A DNA stretch of 64,000 bases from JAPOUP01 sp965221405 (GTDB lineage: Bacteria > Pseudomonadota > Alphaproteobacteria > Rhodobacterales > Rhodobacteraceae): the NCBI GenBank assembly GCA_965221405.1, contig CBDCSE010000001.1:372001-436000 (forward strand). The letters run 5' to 3'. The position numbers were made by a program, and so were the translations under genes. The notes beneath the pieces are model-generated. The model was not told the DNA's origin. It was given only the letters and a program-made list of their open reading frames with translations, and ran no database searches. The first letter of the stretch is position 1; every line of letters begins with the position of its first letter. Positions 36,812-45,221 of the stretch are shown piece after piece.

Positions 36812-37774
36812 ATGAAGGATCATACTGTGACAAGTGGAGCCTTTTCGGAGACAGAGTTTTCCCAGTCCTGCCGCACGCCCGGACCAAGGTCGAGAAAGAT
36901 CGCTGGCCGCACTTCTTTGGCAACCACCTCACGCTTTGACGGGCAGTGGATTGAAATCGCTGGCAATAAGGCTCTAGTGGGCACCGATACACCCGATATC
37001 CCTGACGATGACGAAGGGCCAGCGCGATCTTTTCAACTTAAACCGTATCGAATAGCTGCGACCACGGTGACAAACGAAGAGTTCCGCGCCTTCGTAGAGG
37101 CAACGGGATATGTCACCGAGGCGGAGCAATTCGGTTGGTCTTTCGTGTTCTGGAGGCAAGTTCCGCAAGACTCAGGTCCCGCGCAATCGGTACCGGGGGC
37201 AGAGTGGTGGCGACGGGTGGATGGAGCATGCTGGTTTGCGCCGCATGGCCATGAGACGAAAGAGGCCTGCCTGCCGGATCACCCGGCAGTACACATTTCT
37301 TGGAACGATGCTCGCTGCTATGCCGAGTGGGTTGGTGGGCGACTGCCTACAGAGGCCGAGTGGGAGCACGCGGCGCGCGCAGGCCAAGGAGATGTCAGGT
37401 TCCCATGGGGCGACGCAGAGCCGAACGATACTGAATTCACGCCCTGCAACATCTGGCAGGGACAGTTCCCTAAGCATAACACGAGTTTGGACGGATACGA
37501 GACAACCGCCCCGGTGCGTTCATTCGAACCAAACCCATGGGGGCTCTACAATATGGTCGGGAACGTCTGGGAATGGACCGCCGAGCCTTATAGGGTTAGA
37601 TCATTGAAACGCTCCGTAAAGAGACGACTCTCAAAAATGAAAGGGTATAAGCTCTCCAAGGGCGGCTCGTTCTTATGCCACCGAAGCTATCGCTATCGCA
37701 TTGCTGCGCGATCGGGTTCTTCGCCGGACAGTTCGACAACGCATCATGGATTTCGAGTCGTTTTGCCAGCGTAA
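36812..37774 (+). CDS. Formylglycine-generating enzyme (FGE/SUMF1-like)
   Basis: FGE oxidises the active-site Cys of sulfatases to formylglycine. The 320-aa protein shows the SUMF1 fold: TTVTNEEFRAFVEATGYVTE, EAEQFGWSFVF, HPAVHISWNDARCYAEWVGG, RLPTEAEWEHAARAG, FPWGD, NIWQGQFP, PVRSFEPNPWGLYNMVGNVW, EWT, KGGSFLCHRSYRYRIAARSG and GFRV. Canonical enzymes have C-H-x-S-Y-C-x-R-Y-R with two Cys that bind Cu(I); here two residues are missing after SY, so the second Cys is absent. The ATG at 36812 is chosen, but a GTG at 36800 is possible. A CTPSR sulfatase lies 5 kb downstream. It may be impaired or act on something else. Confidence 0.85.
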   Translation: MKDHTVTSGAFSETEFSQSCRTPGPRSRKIAGRTSLATTSRFDGQWIEIAGNKALVGTDTPDIPDDDEGPARSFQLKPYRIAATTVTNEEFRAFVEATGYVTEAEQFGWSFVFWRQVPQDSGPAQSVPGAEWWRRVDGACWFAPHGHETKEACLPDHPAVHISWNDARCYAEWVGGRLPTEAEWEHAARAGQGDVRFPWGDAEPNDTEFTPCNIWQGQFPKHNTSLDGYETTAPVRSFEPNPWGLYNMVGNVWEWTAEPYRVRSLKRSVKRRLSKMKGYKLSKGGSFLCHRSYRYRIAARSGSSPDSSTTHHGFRVVLPA

Positions 37775-37857
37775 GTGACGATCGACGCCTGCCCATAAGA
37801 TCATGTTTCTGGAAGAGTTTTGAGTAAAACGCTGACCGTAAGCCATGCCAATGGCAC

Positions 37858-37915
37858 TTCACTTTCCACGCGTTGGTTTGAAGCCTCCGGCCTCCAGTCG
37901 GATATTGCTTCAGCG
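37858..37915 (-). repeat. Inverted repeat, right arm, flanking the FGE-like gene
   Basis: It is the counterpart of 36581-36637 (about 88% identical when inverted). It ends 9 bp before the long palindrome at 37925. Confidence 0.75.
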
Positions 37916-37924
37916 AAAACGAAC

Positions 37925-37996
37925 CATGTCCCTGTCCTCCCGCAAATGAGCCTTTACCCTGAACGGGCGGCTCATTTGCGGGAGGACAGGGACATG
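37925..37996 (+). repeat. 28-bp perfect palindrome (hairpin) at an IS200/IS605-type end
   Basis: Arms 37925-37952 and 37969-37996 are perfect inverse complements (CATGTCCCTGTCCTCCCGCA... and its reverse), with a 16-nt spacer. The ATG of the TnpA remnant lies at the end of the right arm (37994). IS200/IS605 elements carry subterminal hairpins recognised by TnpA, but usually shorter and imperfect. Confidence 0.85.
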
Positions 37997-38422
37997 CGGC
38001 ATGGTCGCTCCGTGCATCGCGTCCATCGCCACCGACTCCACATCGTGTGGTCGACGAAATGCCGCCAAAGGGTTCCGGCCGGTGATCCGCGTCTCCGGGT
38101 CCGGACCATCCGTCGCCGGCTTCGCCGCGGGAACGGCGTTTCCATCCTGCACGGGGTGCTCCCGGGCAACCGCGTGCGCATGTCCGTGCCCCTGGAACCC
38201 GCCATCTGCGGTCCCGTCCGCAGGACGGAAGGCCGTTCGTCTCACAGGATACAGCGCGGGCTGCGCGAAATCCGGAAGCGGGGCCGGGCCACTTCCCGGC
38301 AACCACCGGCGCCAGCCGGTAGTTATTCACTCTCCACACCTGTCAAGTCCTGGTTGCGGTCAATTGCGCTTAACTTCTGCGAAACCATTTTATGTGATGA
38401 CGCCCCGGTAGCGCAAATCTAA
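37994..38422 (+). pseudogene. tnpA: IS200/IS605-family TnpA (Y1) remnant
   Basis: The frame reads VHRVHRHRLHIVWSTKCRQR, VPAGDPRLRVRTIRRRLRRG, NGVSILHGVLPGNRVRMSV, PVRRTEGRSSHRIQRGLREI, RKR. This is the TnpA order (HLVFxTKYRxxVL...GVEILxGxVxPDHVHMxVxxPP...VxxxKGxSSRxLxxEF). The catalytic H-U-H pair (HVHM) is changed to RVRM. After RKR the homology ends and the Y1 tyrosine region is missing. It is inactive. It sits in a frame that stays open to 38422. Confidence 0.68.
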
Positions 38423-38629
38423 ACGGGATAACTTGCCGAAGTTTGATGCCCGAATGCTGCAAACTCTCTTATTGGCAGGCATTTTCGTCAAAAGGGGATT
38501 TCGCCTAGGCTATAGTTTTGCGGCCGCACCAACATGGACTCCAGTCCAAATCGCCTGTTGACCCGGTTAGTCACTTTCTGGAGGCCAACAGGCATCTCGT
38601 GATCAAGTGAGCTGTTCTGGTATGGCCAA
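38423..38629. other. Intergenic region between the TnpA remnant and LysR gene
   Basis: Nothing was recognised. It lies at the 3' end of the minus-strand LysR gene. Confidence 0.4.
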
Positions 38630-39547
38630 TCAACACTTCAGACCAAGAGATCTGACTTCCTGGTCCGCTAGCTCTATCATTCGCGCAAACGCTCGGTTGT
38701 TTCTCAGGCTGCGCCTGTAAATTGGGCCGGAAAGGAAACTGATCTCCTCAAAATCGGTTTCGATCACAACTAGATCCCGACCATACGCCGCGCCAAGAAA
38801 AGTACTTGGCAATAGGGAAAGATAGTCTCCACATCTGAGCAGTTCCAGCACCGCAAGCATAGAATCGCAATGGATTGAGGCTTCGATTATCTTACCGCAT
38901 TCGCGGTGGATGGTTTCGTTGACTGCATCCAGATATGCGACGTCACTCTGAAACGAGATCCAGCGGAATTGCACCAAATCGTCTGCCTTGATCACCTCGC
39001 GGCTCAAAAGCGGATGCTTTTCATTGCCGATCACCAATAGCTTTGCAGGAAAGATCGCTTTGCGATCCAGGAACGATGGCAAGGCTTCCATCCGCTGGAA
39101 TCCGCCGAAGAACGCATCGAAGTATCCCGATTTAAGCTCCGGGAGCGCATTTGCATAATTTCGAGCTGATAGCTCGAAGGAAATGCGCGGGAACTCACGT
39201 TGGAGTTGTGCGATGACTGGCGGCAGGACCGTGGACATCCAAGCCGGCGCGGCTGTGATGCGAATTATGCCTGTTTCACCTTCTTTCAAGGAGCGGATTT
39301 CGGTCTCGGCCACCTGCGCTTCCCGCAACAGGTGCCGCGCCTGATCCAGAACCTTTATGCCAAAAAAAGTTAGCCGTAGGCCCCGTGCCTTTCGCTCGAA
39401 CAATGCTGCACCCAGATCTTCCTCCAGTAACTTGACGGATCGCGTCAAAGCAGCCTGGGTTACTCCGACCTCCTCGGCAGCACGGCGCATGGTACCGGCT
39501 TCAGTAATCACGACAAATCTGGAGAGAGCTTCGAGGTTCCGTAGCAT
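38630..39547 (-). CDS. LysR family transcriptional regulator
   Basis: The 305-aa protein has the N-terminal winged helix-turn-helix MLRNLEALSRFVVITEAGTM, RRAAEEVGVTQAALTRSVKL, LEEDLGAALFERKARGLRLT, followed by the periplasmic-binding-type effector domain. It is divergent from the solute-binding-protein gene across 112 bp of AT-rich DNA, the classic LysR arrangement, so it probably controls the importer-sulfatase operon in response to a sulfated sugar or breakdown product (inference). It appears intact. GC is visibly lower than in the housekeeping blocks. Confidence 0.92.
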   Translation of the reverse strand: MLRNLEALSRFVVITEAGTMRRAAEEVGVTQAALTRSVKLLEEDLGAALFERKARGLRLTFFGIKVLDQARHLLREAQVAETEIRSLKEGETGIIRITAAPAWMSTVLPPVIAQLQREFPRISFELSARNYANALPELKSGYFDAFFGGFQRMEALPSFLDRKAIFPAKLLVIGNEKHPLLSREVIKADDLVQFRWISFQSDVAYLDAVNETIHRECGKIIEASIHCDSMLAVLELLRCGDYLSLLPSTFLGAAYGRDLVVIETDFEEISFLSGPIYRRSLRNNRAFARMIELADQEVRSLGLKC

Positions 39548-39659
39548 TGTGATTAAAGAAACTAATCAAAAAAATTAAAATTTCAATTATATTTAATGCA
39601 AGACACCCTCTAAACTATATCAGATCTGGCACCAGTGCCGCCGTCAATGGGAGGAAAAG
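39548..39659. promoter_or_regulatory. Divergent LysR/importer promoter region
   Basis: It is very AT-rich (CTAATCAAAAAAATTAAAAT and an ATTATATTTAAT stretch), in contrast to flanking DNA. It holds T-N11-A-type candidate LysR sites and the promoters of both directions. GGGAGGAAAAG before 39660 is the ribosome-binding site of the binding-protein gene. Confidence 0.6.
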
Positions 39660-41168
39660 ATGTCAAACTCACTCACCTGCGGTTTGTCGCGGCGTAGTTT
39701 CGTTATGGGTTCGACCGCAGGGATTGCCGCCACCGCCATCGCCAATGTTGGGCATGCGCAATCCGTACCCTCGATTAATGTGATCGAGGAAGGGGCTACA
39801 TTCCGCTGGATCGACTCCGGAGACCAGAAGGCAGTCTTCTACAACCAGCTGTTTCCGCAGTTCGCCGCTGATCGTGGGATAGAGATCGTATATGATGCCC
39901 TGCCGTGGAACGAAATCGCGCAAGTGGTACCGCTTGGCGTCCGCAACGGAACGGCGCATGACGTGTTCGCCCTACCGCAGAACGTCAACCCCGCCGACGC
40001 TGTAGCGCAGGGCTGGGTGCAGCCCTATGATGATTTCATTCCCGATATCGGCGAATGGAAAGCGGGTTTTCCGAATGGCGCTTTCCTGCCGGGCATCAAC
40101 GAATTTGACGGCAGGACCTATGGCCTGCCGTTCACGTCGAACAAGCGTTATGGCACCCATCTGTTGTTCAACAGAGAATATATGGCGGCCGCAGGATTTG
40201 ATCCCGAGAACTCGCCACTTACCTGGACAGAGTTCCGCAACGCCGCTCGAGCCATAACGGAAGCCGGACAGGGGCGCTATTTTGGTTTTATCATTGGCGG
40301 TTCGCAACTGGGACGTTGGGCACAAACCATCCGGAACATGGGTCGAATGGCCGGTGCGTCCGCTGGTGGAGACAGCGTTATTGAGGCCGATATCGACTTT
40401 CGTACAGGCGATTACGTATTTGACTCGGATGAATACATAGCGGCCGTGGAGCTACTGATCGCTATGCAGCGCGATGGTTCTGTTTTCCCTGGTGTGATGT
40501 CGATGAACGCTCCTCAGGCGCGCGCTTTCATGCCGCAAGGAGCCGCTGGCATGATTCTCCAGGGCCCCTGGAACATCCCAGGTTGGGAAGGCAGCCATCC
40601 CGAGTTTGACTTCGGTGTTGCCTCGGGACCAGTCCCTGACGAGGGCCCGGTCGGCAAGTTGACCATTGGCCAAGGAGCCGCAGCGCCCAACACGATGTGG
40701 ATGTTCTCCGGGAGCCAAAATGGAGCCATCGTCGGTGAGATCTTCCACTATCTCGGTACGCTGCAGGGCCAGATTGACTGGGCAAACATAGTCGGTCCGG
40801 GTGATCCTCCCATCTTCCCTGAGGCGATCAATGGCGCCAACATGAGTCAGCGCGCGACCAGAGTGCTGAACATGTTTAATGAGCAAATCCGAGTCGGTCC
40901 TAACCCCGTCATCGGCAACGGTGATCTGGCGCAGGTCATTGGCGCGTTCCAAGCGCCCGAGATTAATTTCGCCCGCACTGTGCAGGGTCTCGTATCAGGG
41001 GAGCTGGCGGATGTGGCAGCTGAAATGCGTGCTCTGAAAGACCGCTATAACGAAGCATTGGATACAGCTTTTGAGACAGCCCGGGCTAACGGCGCCTCAG
41101 TTGACCGATCCGATCTTGTCTTCTCGAACTGGGACCCGGATGTCGATTTCGGTGCTTCCGACTACTGA
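39660..41168 (+). CDS. ABC transporter solute-binding protein, sugar type (family 1)
   Basis: The 502-aa protein has a twin-arginine signal: LSRRSFVMGSTAGIAATAIA, cut near GHA|QS, so it is exported folded by Tat. The mature protein is a family 1 (UgpB/MalE-type) binding protein: YNQLFPQFAADRGIEIVYDA, an ALPQNVNPADAVAQGWVQPY segment, FTSNKRYGTHLLFNREYM, and GAAGMILQGPWNIPGW. At 502 aa it is longer than the usual 410-430, which is seen in some oligosaccharide binders. It is the first gene of an operon with two permeases and a sulfatase, suggesting uptake of a sulfated glycan. It starts 12 nt after GGGAGG. Confidence 0.92.
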   Translation: MSNSLTCGLSRRSFVMGSTAGIAATAIANVGHAQSVPSINVIEEGATFRWIDSGDQKAVFYNQLFPQFAADRGIEIVYDALPWNEIAQVVPLGVRNGTAHDVFALPQNVNPADAVAQGWVQPYDDFIPDIGEWKAGFPNGAFLPGINEFDGRTYGLPFTSNKRYGTHLLFNREYMAAAGFDPENSPLTWTEFRNAARAITEAGQGRYFGFIIGGSQLGRWAQTIRNMGRMAGASAGGDSVIEADIDFRTGDYVFDSDEYIAAVELLIAMQRDGSVFPGVMSMNAPQARAFMPQGAAGMILQGPWNIPGWEGSHPEFDFGVASGPVPDEGPVGKLTIGQGAAAPNTMWMFSGSQNGAIVGEIFHYLGTLQGQIDWANIVGPGDPPIFPEAINGANMSQRATRVLNMFNEQIRVGPNPVIGNGDLAQVIGAFQAPEINFARTVQGLVSGELADVAAEMRALKDRYNEALDTAFETARANGASVDRSDLVFSNWDPDVDFGASDY

Positions 41169-41179
41169 GTGAGACTCGG

Positions 41180-41207
41180 GGGGCGGGCCAGATGTCCGGT
41201 TCGCCCC
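41180..41207 (+). terminator. Stem-loop between binding-protein and permease genes
   Basis: GGGGCG at 41180-41185 pairs with CGCCCC at 41202-41207, extended by two G-U and two C-G pairs around an 8-nt loop. No U run follows. Such stem-loops after the binding-protein gene usually stabilise its mRNA and lower permease expression. Confidence 0.5.
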
Positions 41208-41232
41208 TGCACCACCCGAAAGTCCCAAGGCA

Positions 41233-42156
41233 ATGCAGCGCGAAAGTCGGCTGAAGAAATACAAAAACCACTATCTGATGCTTTTGCCGGGCCTCATTCT
41301 AGGTGGCATGTTTGTGTTCTACCCAATCGTCGCCGCGCTTTATTTTGCGTTACATGACTGGTCCGGTTTCAATTCCGAAAAGGTATTCGTCGGCCTCGGT
41401 AATTTCGCCGCTTTGTTTGAGGATCCGATCTTCTGGGATGCCTTCCGCCGTTCAATGATCTTCCTTATGGGAACAGTGCCTCTGCAGATGGTCCTGTCTC
41501 TGGTCCTGGCGGTATTGCTGAACGATCAGCTCCTAAAACTCTCAGGGCTGTTTCGCACCATGGTTTTCCTTCCCGTCATCACACCGGTAGCCGTGATGGG
41601 AATTGTCTGGACCTTTCTACTGAGCCCCTTCAACGGCCCTATCAACGGCCTCCTTCTGGATCTCGGGATCATTAACCGTCCGATCGACTTTCTCGGCCAA
41701 AGCCAAAACGTCATGCCATCGGTTATCGGCGTCTATGTCTGGAAATGGCTGGGTCTAACGATGATCTATTGGCTAGCCGCTTTGCAAACCGTGTCAGAGG
41801 ATGTTTATGACGCCGCAAAACTCGACAATTGCAAGGGCTTCCGTCTGGTTTGGCATGTGGTGCTGCCTATCATCCTGCCCTTTGCCCTGGCGATCCTGCT
41901 GATTTCCTCTGTTGGTGCTCTGAATGTCTTTCCGCTTATAATGTCCATGACTAACGGAGGGCCGTTCTTTGCCTCCGAGGTGATGGAGATCTTCATCTAC
42001 CGCACCGCCTTTGCCACGGGCGACGGGTCGATCCCACGCCTCGGCTACGCCGCTGCGGCGGGCGTTCTCTTCGGTGGCGTTGTTCTGGCGCTAACCGTCC
42101 TAAAGTCTCTCGCGGGACGAGCGGCGAAGTCCAGGGTGGAGGGGACAAGGACGTGA
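41233..42156 (+). CDS. ABC sugar transporter permease, MalF/UgpA type
   Basis: The 307-aa protein has six membrane spans, the first at about residues 12-35 (LMLLPGLILGGMFVFYPIVA). The EAA loop that contacts the ATPase is VYDAAKLDNCKGFRLVWHVV LPIILP, with the E-A-A and G motif partly altered (D-A-A...G-F-R). It starts 64 bp after the binding-protein gene and its last bases overlap the start of the next permease (GTGA). It is the first subunit of the translocation pair. Confidence 0.92.
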   Translation: MQRESRLKKYKNHYLMLLPGLILGGMFVFYPIVAALYFALHDWSGFNSEKVFVGLGNFAALFEDPIFWDAFRRSMIFLMGTVPLQMVLSLVLAVLLNDQLLKLSGLFRTMVFLPVITPVAVMGIVWTFLLSPFNGPINGLLLDLGIINRPIDFLGQSQNVMPSVIGVYVWKWLGLTMIYWLAALQTVSEDVYDAAKLDNCKGFRLVWHVVLPIILPFALAILLISSVGALNVFPLIMSMTNGGPFFASEVMEIFIYRTAFATGDGSIPRLGYAAAAGVLFGGVVLALTVLKSLAGRAAKSRVEGTRT

Positions 42157-43019
42157 GGCACCCGCTGAACCCTCTTTGCTGGATTTACGGCGATTTTCGC
42201 CCAAAGAGACGCGTGACGCTCATATCGGCTGCGCTGGCGGTGATCTGCATTGTTTGGATCTACCCGTTCCTTTGGATGATCTCGACAAGCCTTAAGTCCA
42301 ATTCTGAGCTTTTCTCCAATACCAGCCTGATACCGAGAGATTTTGCTACTGAAAACTATGTGCGCGCCTGGACTGAGGCCAATATGGGCACCTACTTCTT
42401 TAACACTCTCTTCGTCACGGCGGGCTCCGTGATTATCGTGACGGTCTGTACCTCGACACTGGGTTATGTGCTGGGGCGCTACAAATTCCCGGGACGCAAT
42501 TTGCTTTTCTTTGGTTTCGTCGCGACAGTATTCATTCCGCAGGGGTTTACCATCATTCCCGTTTTCGAGTTGCTGACTTGGATGGGGCTCAGTTCAAGCC
42601 TCTACGGATTGACGCTGGCCACCTCGGGCCATGCAATGGTGATCTTCGTCATCCTTTTTGCTGGCTATTTCAGCCAACTACCCGATGAACTTGAGGAAGT
42701 AGCCCGTGTCGAAGGCGTGAACTTCTGGCAGATCTTCTGGTACATAATGCTCCCTCTTGCCCGTCCGATGGTGGTGACGGTGGTGATAATGCAGGTGTTG
42801 CATGCCTGGAACGACTTCCTATTGCCACTGGTCGTCACTCTGGCAAATCCCGAGATCCGTACGCTTTCTGTCGGCCTATATGCCTTCCGCGGAGAGCAAT
42901 TCATCGATTGGACCGGAATGGCCGCGGCGGCCTCAATTTCGGTCGTGCCGGTCGTGGCGCTCTTCGTTCTTCTACAACGCTACTTCGTCAACGGCCTCTC
43001 TGGAGCCGTGAAAGGCTAG
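42153..43019 (+). CDS. ABC sugar transporter permease, MalG/UgpE type
   Basis: The 288-aa protein starts at a GTG that overlaps the upstream stop (GTGA), indicating translational coupling. Six spans are seen, starting ISAALAVICIVWIYPFLWMI. The MalG-type N-terminal TSLKSNSELF and the EAA loop ELEEVARVEGVNFWQIFWYI MLPLARP are typical. It pairs with the preceding MalF-type subunit. No ABC ATPase gene is present in this operon or elsewhere in the window for this importer, so a shared MsmK/UgpC-type ATPase must be encoded elsewhere. Confidence 0.92.
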   Translation: MRHPLNPLCWIYGDFRPKRRVTLISAALAVICIVWIYPFLWMISTSLKSNSELFSNTSLIPRDFATENYVRAWTEANMGTYFFNTLFVTAGSVIIVTVCTSTLGYVLGRYKFPGRNLLFFGFVATVFIPQGFTIIPVFELLTWMGLSSSLYGLTLATSGHAMVIFVILFAGYFSQLPDELEEVARVEGVNFWQIFWYIMLPLARPMVVTVVIMQVLHAWNDFLLPLVVTLANPEIRTLSVGLYAFRGEQFIDWTGMAAAASISVVPVVALFVLLQRYFVNGLSGAVKG

Positions 43020-43023
43020 TCAA

Positions 43024-44559
43024 GTGATCAAGCGGCCCAACATACTTTTGATCACCACCGATCAGCAACATTTCAGTGCTATGGGCGCACTGAATCCAAA
43101 GATCAGAACGCCTAATCTGGACCGGCTGTGTGCCGAGGGCACACGCTTTGACCGCGCCTATTGCCCTAGCCCGGTCTGCACTCCTTCCCGCGCTTCGATC
43201 ATCACTGGGCTCTATCCCTCGCATCATGGAGCTTGGACCATTGGGGTGAAACTACCGGAGAGTGTTCCGACGATTGGCGCCGAGCTGAGCTGCGCTGGCT
43301 ACAGCACCGGCCTTGTCGGCAAAGCGCATTTTCAACCTCTCGCAGGCGAAAGTCTGGAGAAGCAACCAATTTTGAGAGACATCGATTTCTGGCGCGATTT
43401 TACCGGGCCGTATTACGGTTTCGACCATATCGAGTTGGCCCGAAATCACGCCGACGAGTCGCATGTTGGCCAGCACTATGCCGCTTGGATGGAAGATAAG
43501 GGCTTGTCAGATTGGCGTGATTACTTTCAGCCATTGCCGGGCGAAACCGCGCGCCACGCTCCGAAATGCCGAGCTAACGCCCCATATTGGGCTAGGGAAA
43601 CTCGAAATTGGGTTCTGCCCGAAGAAATGCACTACACAACCTGGATCGGTGAGCGATCACTAGCTTTTCTGAAGGCGGCGAAAGAAACCGATCAACCCTT
43701 TTTTCTATGGACATCGTTTCCCGATCCACACCCGCCCTATACCGTGCCCGAACCTTGGGCCTCAATGTATGATCCGCAGGAGATGGAACCTGGCAAACTC
43801 CAACCCGGCGAGCATGAAAAAAACGCTCCGCATTTCGCAATGACACAAAAGGAAACGCCGGACTTTGCCGCCTGGCACGATCCACACGAAGCGCATGGCT
43901 GTGCCAGCCATGTCTATGACGAAGAGTCGCTCAAGAAAGATATGGCCGTTTACTATGGTATGATGAGTTTTCTGGATGCTCAGGTTGGGCGCATATTGAA
44001 CCATTTGGATCAGGCTGGTCTGGCAGAGGATACGCTTATCGTCTTCACCACTGATCACGGCCATTTCCTTGGTCAACACGGACTCGTCGCCAAAGGGCCG
44101 TTTCATTACGAGGACATGCTGCGTATTCCGTTTGTTGTCCGCTGGCCAGGAAAAGTGGCTGCTGGCGGGGTCAGCGACGATATCCAAAGCCTTATTGATC
44201 TGACCCCCACCTTTCTTGATTTGGCGGGAGTGGGCCAACCTAACTCCCTACAAGGTGTCTCCCAAGCTGCCGCATGGACCGGCGCGGCTCCTGCGCCGCG
44301 CCAGTTCGCAATTTGCGAAAACCGTCACAACCCGGTCAAACCGCACGTTACGAGCTACATTGAAAAGCGCTACAAGATATCGGTCTATCGCGAAGGCGAT
44401 TGGGGAGAGCTGTTCGACCTGGAAGTCGACCCGGGCGAGATTCAGAATCGCTGGCATGATCCCAGTTTCTCAAAGATTAAATCCCAAATGCTCCATCGCA
44501 TGATACAGGGCATTTTACAGTCTGAGCCCATGAAAATGCCTCGACTCGCACAGGCGTGA
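43024..44559 (+). CDS. Type I (formylglycine-dependent) sulfatase
   Basis: The 511-aa protein has the full sulfatase signature AYCPSPVCTPSRASIITGLY, with C52 in C-x-P-S-R as the residue converted to formylglycine, and H68/H69 in YPSHHG. Metal ligands include D13 (TTDQQ) and D344-H345 (TTDHGHFLGQHG). No signal peptide is present, so it is probably cytosolic and acts on imported sulfated sugar or ester. The start is a GTG 4 nt after the permease stop, coupled to the operon. Length and domain order are those of choline-sulfatase/arylsulfatase-like enzymes. The substrate is unknown. It needs an FGE; the FGE-like gene nearby lacks one Cys. Confidence 0.94.
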   Translation: MIKRPNILLITTDQQHFSAMGALNPKIRTPNLDRLCAEGTRFDRAYCPSPVCTPSRASIITGLYPSHHGAWTIGVKLPESVPTIGAELSCAGYSTGLVGKAHFQPLAGESLEKQPILRDIDFWRDFTGPYYGFDHIELARNHADESHVGQHYAAWMEDKGLSDWRDYFQPLPGETARHAPKCRANAPYWARETRNWVLPEEMHYTTWIGERSLAFLKAAKETDQPFFLWTSFPDPHPPYTVPEPWASMYDPQEMEPGKLQPGEHEKNAPHFAMTQKETPDFAAWHDPHEAHGCASHVYDEESLKKDMAVYYGMMSFLDAQVGRILNHLDQAGLAEDTLIVFTTDHGHFLGQHGLVAKGPFHYEDMLRIPFVVRWPGKVAAGGVSDDIQSLIDLTPTFLDLAGVGQPNSLQGVSQAAAWTGAAPAPRQFAICENRHNPVKPHVTSYIEKRYKISVYREGDWGELFDLEVDPGEIQNRWHDPSFSKIKSQMLHRMIQGILQSEPMKMPRLAQA

Positions 44560-44576
44560 AACGAATTTGAACGTAG

Positions 44577-45085
44577 CGCACCCTGGTCTCGGATCCGGGC
44601 CGCGCCACTGCGCTCCCGCGCGAACGCCTGCCCGGGGCGATGGCGGACCTGCTTGATCCTGATAGCCCGAGCCGGTCGCCGGCAGCTTCGCGGACGGGGA
44701 TGGAGCGAGGACCCATTGCGATGCGCAGAGTTCCGCGTCCGGCTGCGCGACGACCGTCCGGCGTGAATCTACGCGCTCCTGGAGCACAAGTCCCGTGTCG
44801 ACCCCGCCACGACGTTCCAGCTCGCCCGCTACATGGTCAACGTCTGGATCCGTGAGGTCGAGGAGCGCGGCTACGCCGCCGACAGGCGCCTTCCGCCGAT
44901 CTTCCCGATCGTGTTCTACCACGGGTCGGGTCGCTAGCGGAGTTGGTCGAGGCCCCGGACGGGACCGGCGACCCTATCGGCGGGTTCGCCTACACGCTGC
45001 GGGATCTGGGTCGGATTCCGCCCGAGAGGCTCCCACGGGCCCCCGACGTCTTGGCGGGCCTGCTGGCGCTGCGGGAAACGGACGG
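44577..45085 (+). pseudogene. Rpn family nuclease pseudogene
   Basis: At the nucleotide level this follows the lone rpn gene at 32260-32760, but with frameshifts and stops. Recognisable pieces are LLDPDSP-like LDPDSPSRSPAASRTGMERG, a frame with LEHKSRVDPATTFQLARYMV, NVWIREVEERGYAADRRLPP, IFPIVFYHGSG, then GTGDPIGGFAYTLRDLGRIP, PERLPRAPDVLAGLLALRE. The nuclease E-x-K is still visible but out of frame with the rest. The 3' part with the repeat helix is missing. It is cut by an IS5-family end. Confidence 0.75.
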
Positions 45086-45088
45086 GCC

Positions 45089-45111
45089 GCAACCCGAATG
45101 TCAACGGGCCC
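45089..45111 (-). mobile_element. Solo IS5-family terminus
   Basis: GCAACCCGAATGTCAACGGG and the following CCC match the inverse of the left end at 52260-52282 with one mismatch. No transposase follows. It is a leftover that truncated the rpn pseudogene. Confidence 0.6.
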
Positions 45112-45221
45112 TAACTATCATACGGACGGGTCTGCGCCGACACGGCCAGCGCCATCTTCGCTCCCAAGTGAAGGATTTTAAACGGCAGTAACTCCCGCTA
45201 GCTTCTTTTCGAGGTGAGTCC

